A stretch of DNA of 64,000 bases from Phymorhynchus buccinoides (Eukaryota; Mollusca; Gastropoda; Neogastropoda; Raphitomidae). The translations under genes and the position numbers were made by a program. Location of the stretch: NCBI GenBank assembly GCA_017654935.2, contig CM065700.1, forward strand, positions 49,632,491 to 49,696,490, read 5' to 3'. How positions within the stretch are numbered: the first letter of the stretch is position 1; each line of letters begins with the position of its first letter. The notes under the pieces are model-generated. The model saw only the letters and a list, made by a program, of their open reading frames with translations. It was not told the DNA's origin and did no database searches. This document shows, one piece after another, positions 51,131 to 62,300 of this stretch.

Positions 51131-52300
51131 CTGGTTCCATGTTTTCACCAATACTGTTGTTTTCGTTTCCCAGCTTAAACGCTCTGGGGGCACAGCCAGT
51201 GCCATGTGAACATTTAGCATGGGCTTGGGTGGGAAGATTGCGTGCATGGCTGCTTCTAACTGAATGCAAGGGAACAGTTAAACGCTACTCCGTCTCTGGA
51301 CAATACACAGGGCAGAACAATCGTCGCCACAATCCTTCATTGCCGTGCGGCGCACACAATCTAACCAACCCATTCGCTTAAATGCAGAGCTTCAGGACAC
51401 TTCCATCTCTATGTAAATGCAGTAGATCTACTGATACCCGAGTAATAAAGAGATGGCAAGCAATCATAGTTCTGAACCTTTAACAAACCACAGCTTGCTG
51501 TCAAAGCCCCTGTATCGTGTATTAAAAATGTTTGGGTTTTTTTTTAAACAAAGGCCAATTTATGTTTCAAACCACAGAAAATGACAAAGATCAAAAAAAG
51601 TTAGGTATTGCTAATATAATCTGAACTTTGTAATACTAGATGAAAAAAAGGGGGCGGGTACAAGAGAATGCAGAGGAAGATATGGTGGAAGATATGGTGG
51701 ATGGGAGAGAAAAAAGGTAAAACTATAGCAAATAAAGTAACTAGAAACTTTGCCCGCTTCTTTTCTCAGCTGTATAGTCACCCTTTTGCTTTATGCAACA
51801 CTCTCATGTGTCTTAACAATAACAAAGAAGACATGCAATCTAGCATTAACTCAACAACAACAACAACACGCATTGCTACCGATCTCTACACGTTCCCACA
51901 AATACACCAAAGCACAACACTGCAAACACAGGAAAACATATTCTAACAGAGAACAGAATGTGAATCCTAAGACACGCACTCACTCTTTCTCGGCAATGTT
52001 TGTCAAAGTTGATTCCATGCAAAATCCGGCAAGTTTTGCAAACATTTCACAAAATTATTCTAAAATAAATTCTTCATATACTTCCACAACAACAAAAAGT
52101 CTGACTTGTTCAAAAACTTGTGAATTTTTGTAGTTGCGACGCAAGTTCATAAATGCATTAATTATCAGAACACGCACACACACTCTCTCTCCAGGCCAAA
52201 TAGCACAAAAAAGCAAACCTCAGCTTAACAATTGTTCTTCTTTAGTGTGTTTTTCTCCTCCTCCATAAGAAAGCACTGATTATGTTTCTTAATGTTCTCC
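51131..52300. other. Unique spacer
   Basis: Two overlapping ORFs of 92-127 codons (51668-52133) lack recognisable motifs and have AT-rich composition; I do not call a gene. CAACAACAACAACA at 51851-51866. Confidence 0.4.
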
Positions 52301-52305
52301 GATGA

Positions 52306-53550
52306 ATCACACACACACACACAAGCATGCACATATGGACACACACACACACACACATACAAGCATGCACATATGGACACACACACACACACACACACAC
52401 ACAAGCATGCACATATGGACACACACACACACATACAAGCATGCACATATGGACACACACACACACACACATACAAGCATGCACATATGGCACACACACA
52501 CACACACATACAAGCATGCACATATGGACACACACACACACATACAAGCATGCACATACACACACACACACATACAAGCATGCACATATGGACACACACA
52601 CACACACACATACAAGCATGCACATATGGACACACACATACAAGCATGCACATATGGCACACACACACACACACATACAAGCATGCACATATGGCACACA
52701 CACACACACACACATACAAGCATGCACATATGGACACACACACACACACACATACAAGCATGCACATATGGCACACACACACATACAAGCATGCACATAT
52801 GGACACACACACACACACACACAAGCATGCACATATGGCACACACACACACACACACACACATACAAGCATGCACATATGGCACACACACACACACACAC
52901 ACACACAAGCATGCACACATATGGCACACACACACACACACACACACACATACAAGCATGCACATATGGCACACACACACACACATACAAGCATGCACAT
53001 ATGGCACACACACACACACACATACAAGCATGCACATATGGCACACACACATACACACAAGCATGCACATATGGACACACACACACACACACAAGCATGC
53101 ACATATGGCACACACACACACACACATACAAGCATGCACATATGGCACACACACACACACACATACAAGCATGCACATATGGACACACACACACACACAC
53201 ACATACAAGCATGCACATATGGACACACACACACACACACACACAAGCATGCACATATGGACACACACACACACACACACACAAGCATGCACATATGGAC
53301 ACACACACACACACACACATACAAGCATGCACATATGGACACACACACACACACACACACAAGCATGCACATATGGACACACACACACACACACATACAA
53401 GCATGCACATATGGACACACACACACACACACACACAAGCATGCACATATGGACACACACATACAAGCATGCACATATGGACACACACACACACACAAGC
53501 ATGCACATATGGACACACACACATACAAGCATGCACATATGGCACACACA
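52306..53550. repeat. (CA)n-based minisatellite with GCATGCACATATGG core, about 33 units
   Basis: The unit is (CA)n + TACAAGCATGCACATATGG(A). Units vary by two-base steps in the CA run. Long alternating purine-pyrimidine favours Z-DNA. All six frames contain long stop-poor stretches; none is coding evidence. Confidence 0.96.
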
Positions 53551-53766
53551 CACCTCAATGCGCACATGCATATACATGCACGCACACACGCAGGCAAGGA
53601 AAACATTGAATATGGACCCACTAAAACAATCCGTGGTGAACTATTTTTTTTACACTTTTCAATATAACTGGAATGTGCTAACTAACAGCTGAATATCTAT
53701 GCATGCACATGCACATGCACACACAACACACACCACAAGAATCGCAACAAGTACAGTGTCTGGAGT

Positions 53767-54066
53767 TTGTTGTTGTTGTCAAACCCTGGCTTAAAGACTC
53801 CAGGGATCATCCCGACAGCCAAAGCACTTGAACACTATGGTACAAATGCACCAGCTAGGGATGAGAACATGTGTGTGACTGTTTTCGATTACCCCGCCAT
53901 GTGGGCAGCTTTCGGAGGATTTTGGAGACTGATGATGTTATGCTAGGAGCTTGTCACGGCTAAAGACAATCCACGCATAACAATGCACAGCATAACACTT
54001 TGATGTAGCCTTGGTGTTCTAGCCTACGTCAATTGGTCTGACACAGCCTTAAACCAAGGCGAGGTG
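53767..54066 (-). mobile_element. SINE-like element S1, full-length reverse copy
   Basis: (TTG)n at the left (tail) through GACTCCAGGGATCATCCC, CCGCCATGTGGGCAGC, GATGTTATGCTAGGAGCTTG to CAGCCTTAAACCAAGGCG. Confidence 0.82.
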
Positions 54067-54824
54067 TCTGGAGTAAGGAAGGACCTCGTCTCTCACACAC
54101 ACACACCTCTCAGTATTTTTACACGCATTAAAAAAACCTGACATCTCTTCAACACTCTCACTGCAGTAATTGGCCACTGCGGGGGGGGGGGGGAGGGGGG
54201 GGGGGATCACAGACTCAAACCAAACGTCTCCAACAACAAAACAAGTTGCCTGGACCACTGAGCAAAAAGAGCAAACAAATAACCAACATTAGCCTCACTG
54301 GGGCTATCCATCATACAGCAGCAATTATATGTTATCATTTCTACTATAAACATACAGTTTTCTATAAACATACAGTTTTGAGTGCTCTGTGTATTGTCCA
54401 CAATATCATATAGTCATCTAGACTATTTAACGCAATGGCTTAACAAGGGAGCTACACGCTTTCCTCCATCTACACCATTCAACTCACTTCATTCAAAAGT
54501 CGCTCTTAATGGTATTCATCAAAATGTCACCGCCCCATTTCACACCTGACTCCAAGCAAACAAAATCTGTGACATGCCTGCACAAGCATCCAATTTGAAA
54601 TAACCAACATGTATGCACACAAAAAAGAAAAACAAGCACACACACTCACAAATCATACATGTTGATCCACTATCGAACAAATCAGATTCCATTGTAAAAA
54701 TAATAATAATCTAGTGTTTTTTTAGCATCCTCATAACTTTATTTTTTCATTTTTCCTGCCTGTGTTCGCTCTCTCTCTCCCTCCCCCTTCTCTCTCTCAT
54801 TCCCTCCCACCCACCTTTCACTCA
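54067..54824. other. Spacer with G-tract
   Basis: G12-A-G11 at 54181-54205; otherwise AT-rich unique sequence. Contains the weak AATAAA candidate for CLUH. Confidence 0.45.
54738..54743 (-). terminator. Weak candidate CLUH polyadenylation signal
   Basis: TTTATT on the plus strand is AATAAA in the CLUH direction, about 1.4 kb after the stop and beyond the 85-97 bp array. I saw no closer canonical hexamer. If used, the whole 54.8-55.8 kb array would lie in the CLUH 3' UTR. Confidence 0.2.
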
Positions 54825-55800
54825 ACCTGCATTGTTCTTTCAACTTGTGCATGATGGTATGGAGCCCCCCCCTCTTTACATCACCACTTCACATCCCACC
54901 TTTCACTCAACCTGCATTGTTCTTTCAACTTGTGCATGATGGTATGGAGCCCCCCCCTCTTTACATCACCACTTCACATCCCACCTTTCACTCAACCTGC
55001 ATTGTTCTTTCAACTTGTGCATGATGGTATGGAGCCCCCCCCTCTTTACATCACCACTTCACATCCCACCTTTCACCCAACCTTTCATCCAACCTGCATT
55101 GTTCTTTCAACTTGTGCATGATGGTATGGAGCCCCCCCCTCTTTACATCACCACTTCACATCCCACCTTTCACCCAACCTTTCAGCCAACCTGCATTGTT
55201 CTTTCAACTTGTGCATGATGGTATGGAGCCCCCCCCTCTTTACATCACCACTTCACATCCCACCTTTCACTCAACCTGCATTGTTCTTTCAACTTGTGCA
55301 TGATGGTATGGAGCCCCCCCCTCTTTACATCACCACTTCACATCTCACCTTTCACCCAACCTTTCAGCCAACCTGCATTGTTCTTTCAACTTGTGCATGA
55401 TGGTATGGAGCCACCCCCTCTTCACATCACCACTTCACATCTCGCCTTTCATACAACCTTTCATCCAACCTGCATTGTTCTTTCAACTTGTGCATGATGG
55501 TATGGAGCCACCCCCTCTTCACATCACCACTTCACATCCCACCTTTCACCCAACCTTTCATCCAACCTGCATTGTTCTTTCAACTTGTGCATGATGGTAT
55601 GGAGCCACCCCCTCTTCACATCACCACTTCACATCCCACCTTTCACCCCACCTTTCAGCCAACCTGCATTGTTCTTTCAACTTGTGCATGATGGTATGGA
55701 GCCACCCCCTCTTCACATCACCACTTCACATCTCGCCTTTCATACAACCTTTCATCCAACCTGCATTGTTCTTTCAACCTGCGCATGGCGGTACAGAGCC
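54825..55800. repeat. 85/97 bp minisatellite, about 11 units
   Basis: The unit runs from TTCAACTTGTGCATGATGG through TATGGAGCCCCCCCTC to CACCTTTCACTCAACC and TGCATTGTTCTTTC. The two lengths differ by a 12 bp CAACCTTTCA(T/G)C duplication. Confidence 0.94.
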
Positions 55801-56106
55801 TCCCCCTCTTCACATCACCACTTCACCACTACACATCTCACTTTCTTCAAAGAAAAAGCCAACTCTGGTAATATATGTATTCGCTACCCCAAGAAGAAAC
55901 GACCGACTGACGAGAGAAAACCTCGTTTCTTCTCTCTCCCCTCCAAAAAACAACAAACACATGCGACAATTCAAACAGCAAAACCTTCTCTTTTTAACCA
56001 CAAACAAAATCTCACACATACACACAATCCAAACCATGAAAAACCCCAAAACATAAAGGCACAAGGGGGGTGGAAGGAGTGGGTGGGGTAGGAAGAGTTA
56101 TGGGCC
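55801..56106 (-). other. Probable CLUH 3' UTR
   Basis: Sequence immediately after the CLUH stop; A/C-rich on the plus strand, no ORF of interest. Confidence 0.45.
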
Positions 56107-56371
56107 TTAACGCCCCTCCCCCACCATCACTTGGGGAGCAGAGTTGTGCGCCGCCACGTTTCCATTGGGCAACGGAGGGACGACGTCGTCAACATCAAAC
56201 TCCATCTCTGTCCTTTCTGTCTTCTCCTTTTCCTCCATGGCGCCATCTTTCGACGATTCTGGTGATGATGATGACGATGACGCTTCCCCGTCAGGTTTAG
56301 AGTCATCCCCCTTGATGGCGGATGACTGGCGTTTGGACATCTCCTGCCGGAATTTGTCCAGCTCTTCTTGA
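56107..56371 (-). CDS. CLUH: CLUH terminal exon
   Basis: 88 codons including the stop: [18 protein letters not shown], a Ser run, acidic [16 protein letters not shown] and final VGEGR-TAA at 56109-56107. Acceptor CTGTCTCCAG at 56381-56372. A 63 bp array begins only about 8 bp inside the intron, within the polypyrimidine tract. Confidence 0.9.
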
Positions 56372-59300
56372 CTGGAGACAGAACAGAACTGACTCAAATC
56401 ACAACAGGGTCGGTTTAAAACAGGCCAGGGTTGGTTCAAAACAGAACAGGACTGACTCAAATCACAACAGGGTCGGTTTAAAACAGGCCAGGGTTGGTTC
56501 AAAACAGAACAGGACTGACTCAAATCACAACAGGGTCGGCTTAAAACAGGCTAGGATTGGTTCAAAACGGAACAGGACTGACTCAAATCACAACAGGGTC
56601 GGTTTAAAACAGGCCAGGGTTGGTTCAAAGCAGAACAGGGCTGACTCAAATCACAACAGGGCCGGTTAAAAACAGGCCAGGATTGGTTCAAAACAGAACA
56701 GGACTGACTCAAATCATAACAGGGTCAGTTTAAAACAGGCCAGGATTGGTTCAAAACGGAACAACACTCAAATCACAACAGGGTCGGTTAAAAACAGGCC
56801 AGGATTGGTTCAAAACGGAACAGGACTGACTCAAATCACAACAGGGTCAGCTTAAAACAGGCCAGGATTGGTTCAAAACGGAACAAGACTCAAATCACAA
56901 CTGGGTCGGTTAAAAACAGGCCAGGATTGGTTCAAAACGGAACAGGACTGACTCAAATCACAACAGGGTCGGCTTAAAACAGGCCAGGATTGGTTCAAAA
57001 CGGAACAGGACTGACTCGAATCACAACAGGGTCGGTTTAAAACAGGCCAGGATTGGTCAAAACAGAACACTTAGTGATTGGTTCAAAACAGAACAGGATT
57101 AATTCAAATCAGAACAGACTTGGTGATTGGTTCAAAACAGAACAGAATTGATTCAAATCAGATGGCAAATTAAAAAAATCAGAACAGGATTAATTCAAAT
57201 GGAACAAAATTTCCGAGACATATGTAATACAAATTCATAGTGTAATCTGTCCTACATTTATCTACATGTTTCTGCTCATTTCCATCCATTTCCTTCCTTG
57301 TGTTTGTTTCTAGGAACATGGAGAAACACACACACACACACAGATGCACACACCAAACAGACACAATCCCCCCCCCCCCCCACAAAAACAGTCACGCGCA
57401 CACACAAACACACACACACACAGATGCACACACCAAACAGACACAATCCCCCCCCCCCCCACACAAAAACAGTCACGCGCACACACAAACACACACAGAT
57501 GCACACACCAAACAGACACAATCCCCCCCCCCCCACAAAAACAGTCACGCGCACACACAAACACACACAGATGCACACACCAAACAGACACAATCCCCCC
57601 CCCCCACAAAAAGTCACGCGCACACACAAACACACACACACACACACAGATGCACACACACAAACACACACATGACATAAATTACCTGAGCTGTAGAAAG
57701 ACAATGCCGTTGATGACGTTCAGAGTTTCCAGAACACTTTGCAGAGAGGGCGTCTGAATCTGTGAACACACAGTGGAAGTTATCAAATTATCAATTCTGA
57801 TATCACTCACTGCAAAACTGCCACACATATTGCCTCTAGGTGAAAAGAAATTGAAAAACAGCAACAGTATGTTTAGAACCATTTCCTATCAGATCCAGAT
57901 TGAAAAACAGCAACAGTATGTTTAGAACCATTTCCTATCAGATCCAGATTGAAAAACAGCAACAGTATGTTTAGAACCATTTCCTATCAGATCCAGATTG
58001 GAAAAACAGCAACAGTATGTTTAGAACCATTTCCTATCAGATCCAGATTGAAAAACAGCAACAGTATGTTTAGAACCATTTCCTATCAGATCCAGATTGA
58101 AAAACAGCAACAGTATGTTTAGAACCATTTCCTATCAGATCCAGATTGAAAAACAGCAACAGTATGTTTAGAACCATTTCCTATCAGATCCAGATTGAAA
58201 AACAGCAACAGTATGTTTAGAACCATTTCCTATCAGATCCAGATTGAAAAACAGCAACAGTATGTTTAGAACCATTTCCTATCAGATCCAGATTGAAAAA
58301 CAGCAACAGTATGTTTAGAACCATTTCCTATCAGATCCAGATTGAAAAACAGCAACAGTATGTTTAGAACCATTTCCTATCAGATCCAGCAACAGTATGT
58401 TTAGAACCATTTCCTATCAGATCCAGATTGAAAAACAGCAACAGTATGTTTAGAACCATTTCCTATCAGATCCAGATTAGAAAAACAGCAACAGTATGTT
58501 TAGAACCATTTCCTATCAGATCCAGATTGAAAAACAGCAACAGTATGTTTAGAACCATTTCCTATCAGATCCAGATTGAAAAACAGCAACAGTATGTTTA
58601 GAACCATTTCCTATCAGATCCAGATTGAAAAATAGCAACAGTATGTTTAGAACCATTTCCTATCAGATCCAGATTGAAAAACAGCAACAGTATGTTTAGA
58701 ACCATTTCCTATCAGATCCAGATTGAAAAACAGCAACAGTATGTTTAGAACCATTTCCTATCAGATCCAGATTGAAAAACAGCAACAGTATGTTTAGAAC
58801 CATTTCCTATCAGATCCAGATTGAAAAACAGCAACAGTATGTTTAGAACCATTTCCTATCAGATCCAGATTGAAAAACAGCAACAGTATGTTTAGAACCA
58901 TTTCCTATCAGATCCAGATTGAAAAACAGCAACAGTATGTTTAGAACCATTTCCTATCAGATCCAGATTGAAAAACAGCAACAGTATGTTTAGAACCATT
59001 TCCTATCAGATCCAGATTGAAAAACAGCAACAGTATGTTTAGAACCATTTCCTATCAGATCCAGATTGAAAAACAGCAACAGTATGTTTAGAACCATTTC
59101 CTATCAGATCCAGATTGAAAAACAGCAACAGTATGTTTAGAACCATTTCCTATCAGATCCAGATTGAAAAAAGCAACAGTATGTTTAGAACCAACAGATC
59201 CAGATTGAAAAACAGCAACAGTATGTTTAGAACCATTTCCTATCAGATCCAGATTGAAAAACAGCAACAGTATGTTTAGAACCATTTCCTATCAGATCCA

Positions 59301-62300
59301 GATTGAAAAACAGCAACAGTATGTTTAGAACCATTTCCTATCAGATCCAGATTGAAAAACAGCAACAGTATGTTTAGAACCATTTCCTATCAGATCCAGA
59401 TTGAAAAACAGCAACAGTATGTTTAGAACCATTTCCTATCAGATCCAGATTGAAAAACAGCAACAGTATGTTTAGAACCATTTCCTATCAGATCCAGATT
59501 GAAAAACAGCAACAGTATGTTTAGAACCATTTCCTATCAGATCCAGATTGAAAAACAGCAACAGTATGTTTAGAACCATTTCCTATCAGATCCAGATTGA
59601 AAAATAGCAACAGTATGTTTAGAACCATTTCCTATCAGATCCAGATTGAAAAACAGCAACAGTATGTTTAGAACCATTTCCTATCAGATCCAGATTGAAA
59701 AACAGCAACAGTATGTTTAGAACCATTTCCTATCAGATCCAGATTGAAAAACAGCAACAGTATGTTTAGAACCATTTCCTATCAGATCCAGATTGAGTTA
59801 AGATCACAGATTGTTTTTTTTCTGAGAGTCAAGACATAAATAATGAAACACTACGGCGAAATGGACATTCTATGAACTAAACATGGTAACTACAGACGTG
59901 GAATGGTAATGCTCCTGTCTCTCTTATCAATCTCATTCACTTCTTTTTCTACAACACCACAGCTGGCTGAGATATACAGTTTTCATGTGTGTGTGCACAC
60001 GCATGTGTGCACACGCGCGTGTGTGTGTGTGTGTGTAAGAGCATGCATGCATGTGCGTACATGTGAGCATGTGTTGTTCCTGCAGAGGAGGAACAGTGAT
60101 ACCCCTGTCTCCCTTACAGACCTTGTTCCTCTTTCTATGAAGCACCACAGCCTGCTGTCATCAACTGTCATTTCTTTTTACAGACCTTGTTCCTCTTTCT
60201 GTGAAGCACCACAGCCTGCTGTCATCACTGTCATCAACTGTCATTGCTTCTTACAGACCTTGTTCCTCTTTCTGTGAAGCACCACAGCCTGCTGTCATCA
60301 CTGTCATCAACTGTCATTGCTTCTTACAGACCTTGTTCCTCTTTCTGTGAAGCACCACAGCCTGCTGTCATCAACTGTCATTTCTTTTTACAGACCTTGT
60401 TCCTCTTTCTATGAAGCACCACAGCCTGCTGTCATCACTGTCATCAACTGTCATTGCTTCTTACAGACCTTGTTCCTCTTTCTGTGAAGCACCACAGCCT
60501 GCTGTCATCAACTGTCATTTCTTTTTACAGAGCTTGTTCCTCTTTCTATGAAGCACCACAGCCTGCTGTCATCACTGTCATCAACTGTCATTGCTTCTTA
60601 CAGACCTTGTTCCTCTTTCTGTGAAGCACCACAGCCTGCTGTCATCAACTGTCATTTCTTCTTTGTCCATCACTCACACACTCAAAGAGTTTCCTGTCAT
60701 ATGAGAACAGATGCGTCATGCTGCCGTTGTGCGCCTAACTCGGCTAGGTATGTCCCGCTTCGGATGAAGAAAATCTTTGCAAGAATGTCTAGAACAAAGG
60801 CAGAAGAATGTGCCAGTAAGACAGAAAGATAGCAGATGACAGTCAGCACAGCCAAAGAGAGTGACAGACTAGAGGAAGCTACAAGCACAGAACTTCAAGA
60901 AGATGGGGGAACTATTTGCCCAAAAGATTCTACAGTATTCCCACAGGGAAATACAAAAGCTGTGCTAGTCAAGGTACCTGCAGAGGAGGGATGGTGATGC
61001 CCCTGTCCCCTTTGTAGATCTCGTTCATCTTCTTCTGCAGCACCACAGCCTGCTGGGTCAGGTGTTATTTCCCTGTTTGATCATTGTAAAACTGATAGTC
61101 AAGGTACCTGCAGAGGAGGGATGGTGATGCCCCTGTCCCCTTTGTAGATCTCGTTCATCTTCTTCTGCAGCATCACAGCCTGCTGGGTCAGGTGTTATTT
61201 CCCTGTTTGATCATTGTAAAACTGATAGTCAAGGTACCTGCAGAGGAGGGATGGCGATGCCCCTGTCCCCTTTGTAGATCTCGTTCATCTTCTTCTGCAG
61301 CACCACAGCCTGCTGGGTCAGGTGTTATTTCCCTGTTTGATCATTGTAAAACTGATAGTCAAGGTACCTGCAGGGGAGGGATGGTGATGCCCCTGTCCCC
61401 TTTGTAGATCTCGTTCATCTTCTTCTGCAGCACCACAGCCTGCTGGGTCAGGTGTTTGAGGCACTCGGAGCTCTCCTTGGTGCGCTCATGGTCCTCCCCC
61501 AGCTGGAAGGCCAGGAAAAGAATCAACCAGAAAACATGGACAACAATTCAGAGAACAAATGAACCTGAAGAACAACAGTTAAACAAAACGTCAGAAAAAA
61601 GATGGGCTGGAGATTGTGAGTCTGTTACGGCTTAATGGCCCTCGTTTTCCAAGTGGTTTCCAAGGCACCAGTCAACATTCTATTGGCCACTGCAACAACC
61701 ATGTTTTGCTAGAGTGAATGCCCTTGGTAGATGCTTGAGTGCTGACAAAACAAGGGCATAACACTCTCTCTGTTGTTTTATTTCTTCTCAGGCCTTGAGC
61801 CTTTCTTCCGGCAAAAGTGGTTTCGAACCTCCCCGGTTCCGTGGCATAATAATCAATGTGTTGATTGTGGCCACATACAGTCAAGAAGAAGAAGAAGAAT
61901 AACCCCATTTAAGGCCACTAAATGGCTGCCTTTCGCAAGAGTGAATGCCCTTTTCAGTACTGACCAGCAATGGATTCACTCTCTGTCAAGGGCGTTAATA
62001 AGCCTAGTTGCAGTGGCCAAAATACAGTGGAACCTCCCAATTAAGACCTTCCCTATAAGACCTTCCCTATTAAGGCTCCTTCTAAGATGTGACCCAAAAT
62101 ATTTTTGCCAATTTTTTCCCCCTTCATACCCACCTCCCTATAAGACCTTGAATGAATAATCAGCTCAAACAGGTCTTACTAGGGAGGGGTCTTACTAGGG
62201 AGGGGTCTTTCTAGAGAGGGGTCTAACAGGGAGAGGTCTTACTAGGGAGGGGTCTGACAGGGAGGGGTCTTACTAGGGAGGGGTCTAACAGAGGTGGACA

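Noticed and set aside
51668..52133. Overlapping ORFs of 92 and 127 codons as a host gene
   Set aside because: AT-rich, Thr/Ser/Gln-biased low-complexity text, no motif, no convincing splice or start signals.
52225..53692. ORFs of 414-466 codons in several frames on both strands
   Set aside because: They are read-through of (CA)n and spacer units in every frame (His-Thr or Cys-Val repeats). No codon structure, start context or homology.
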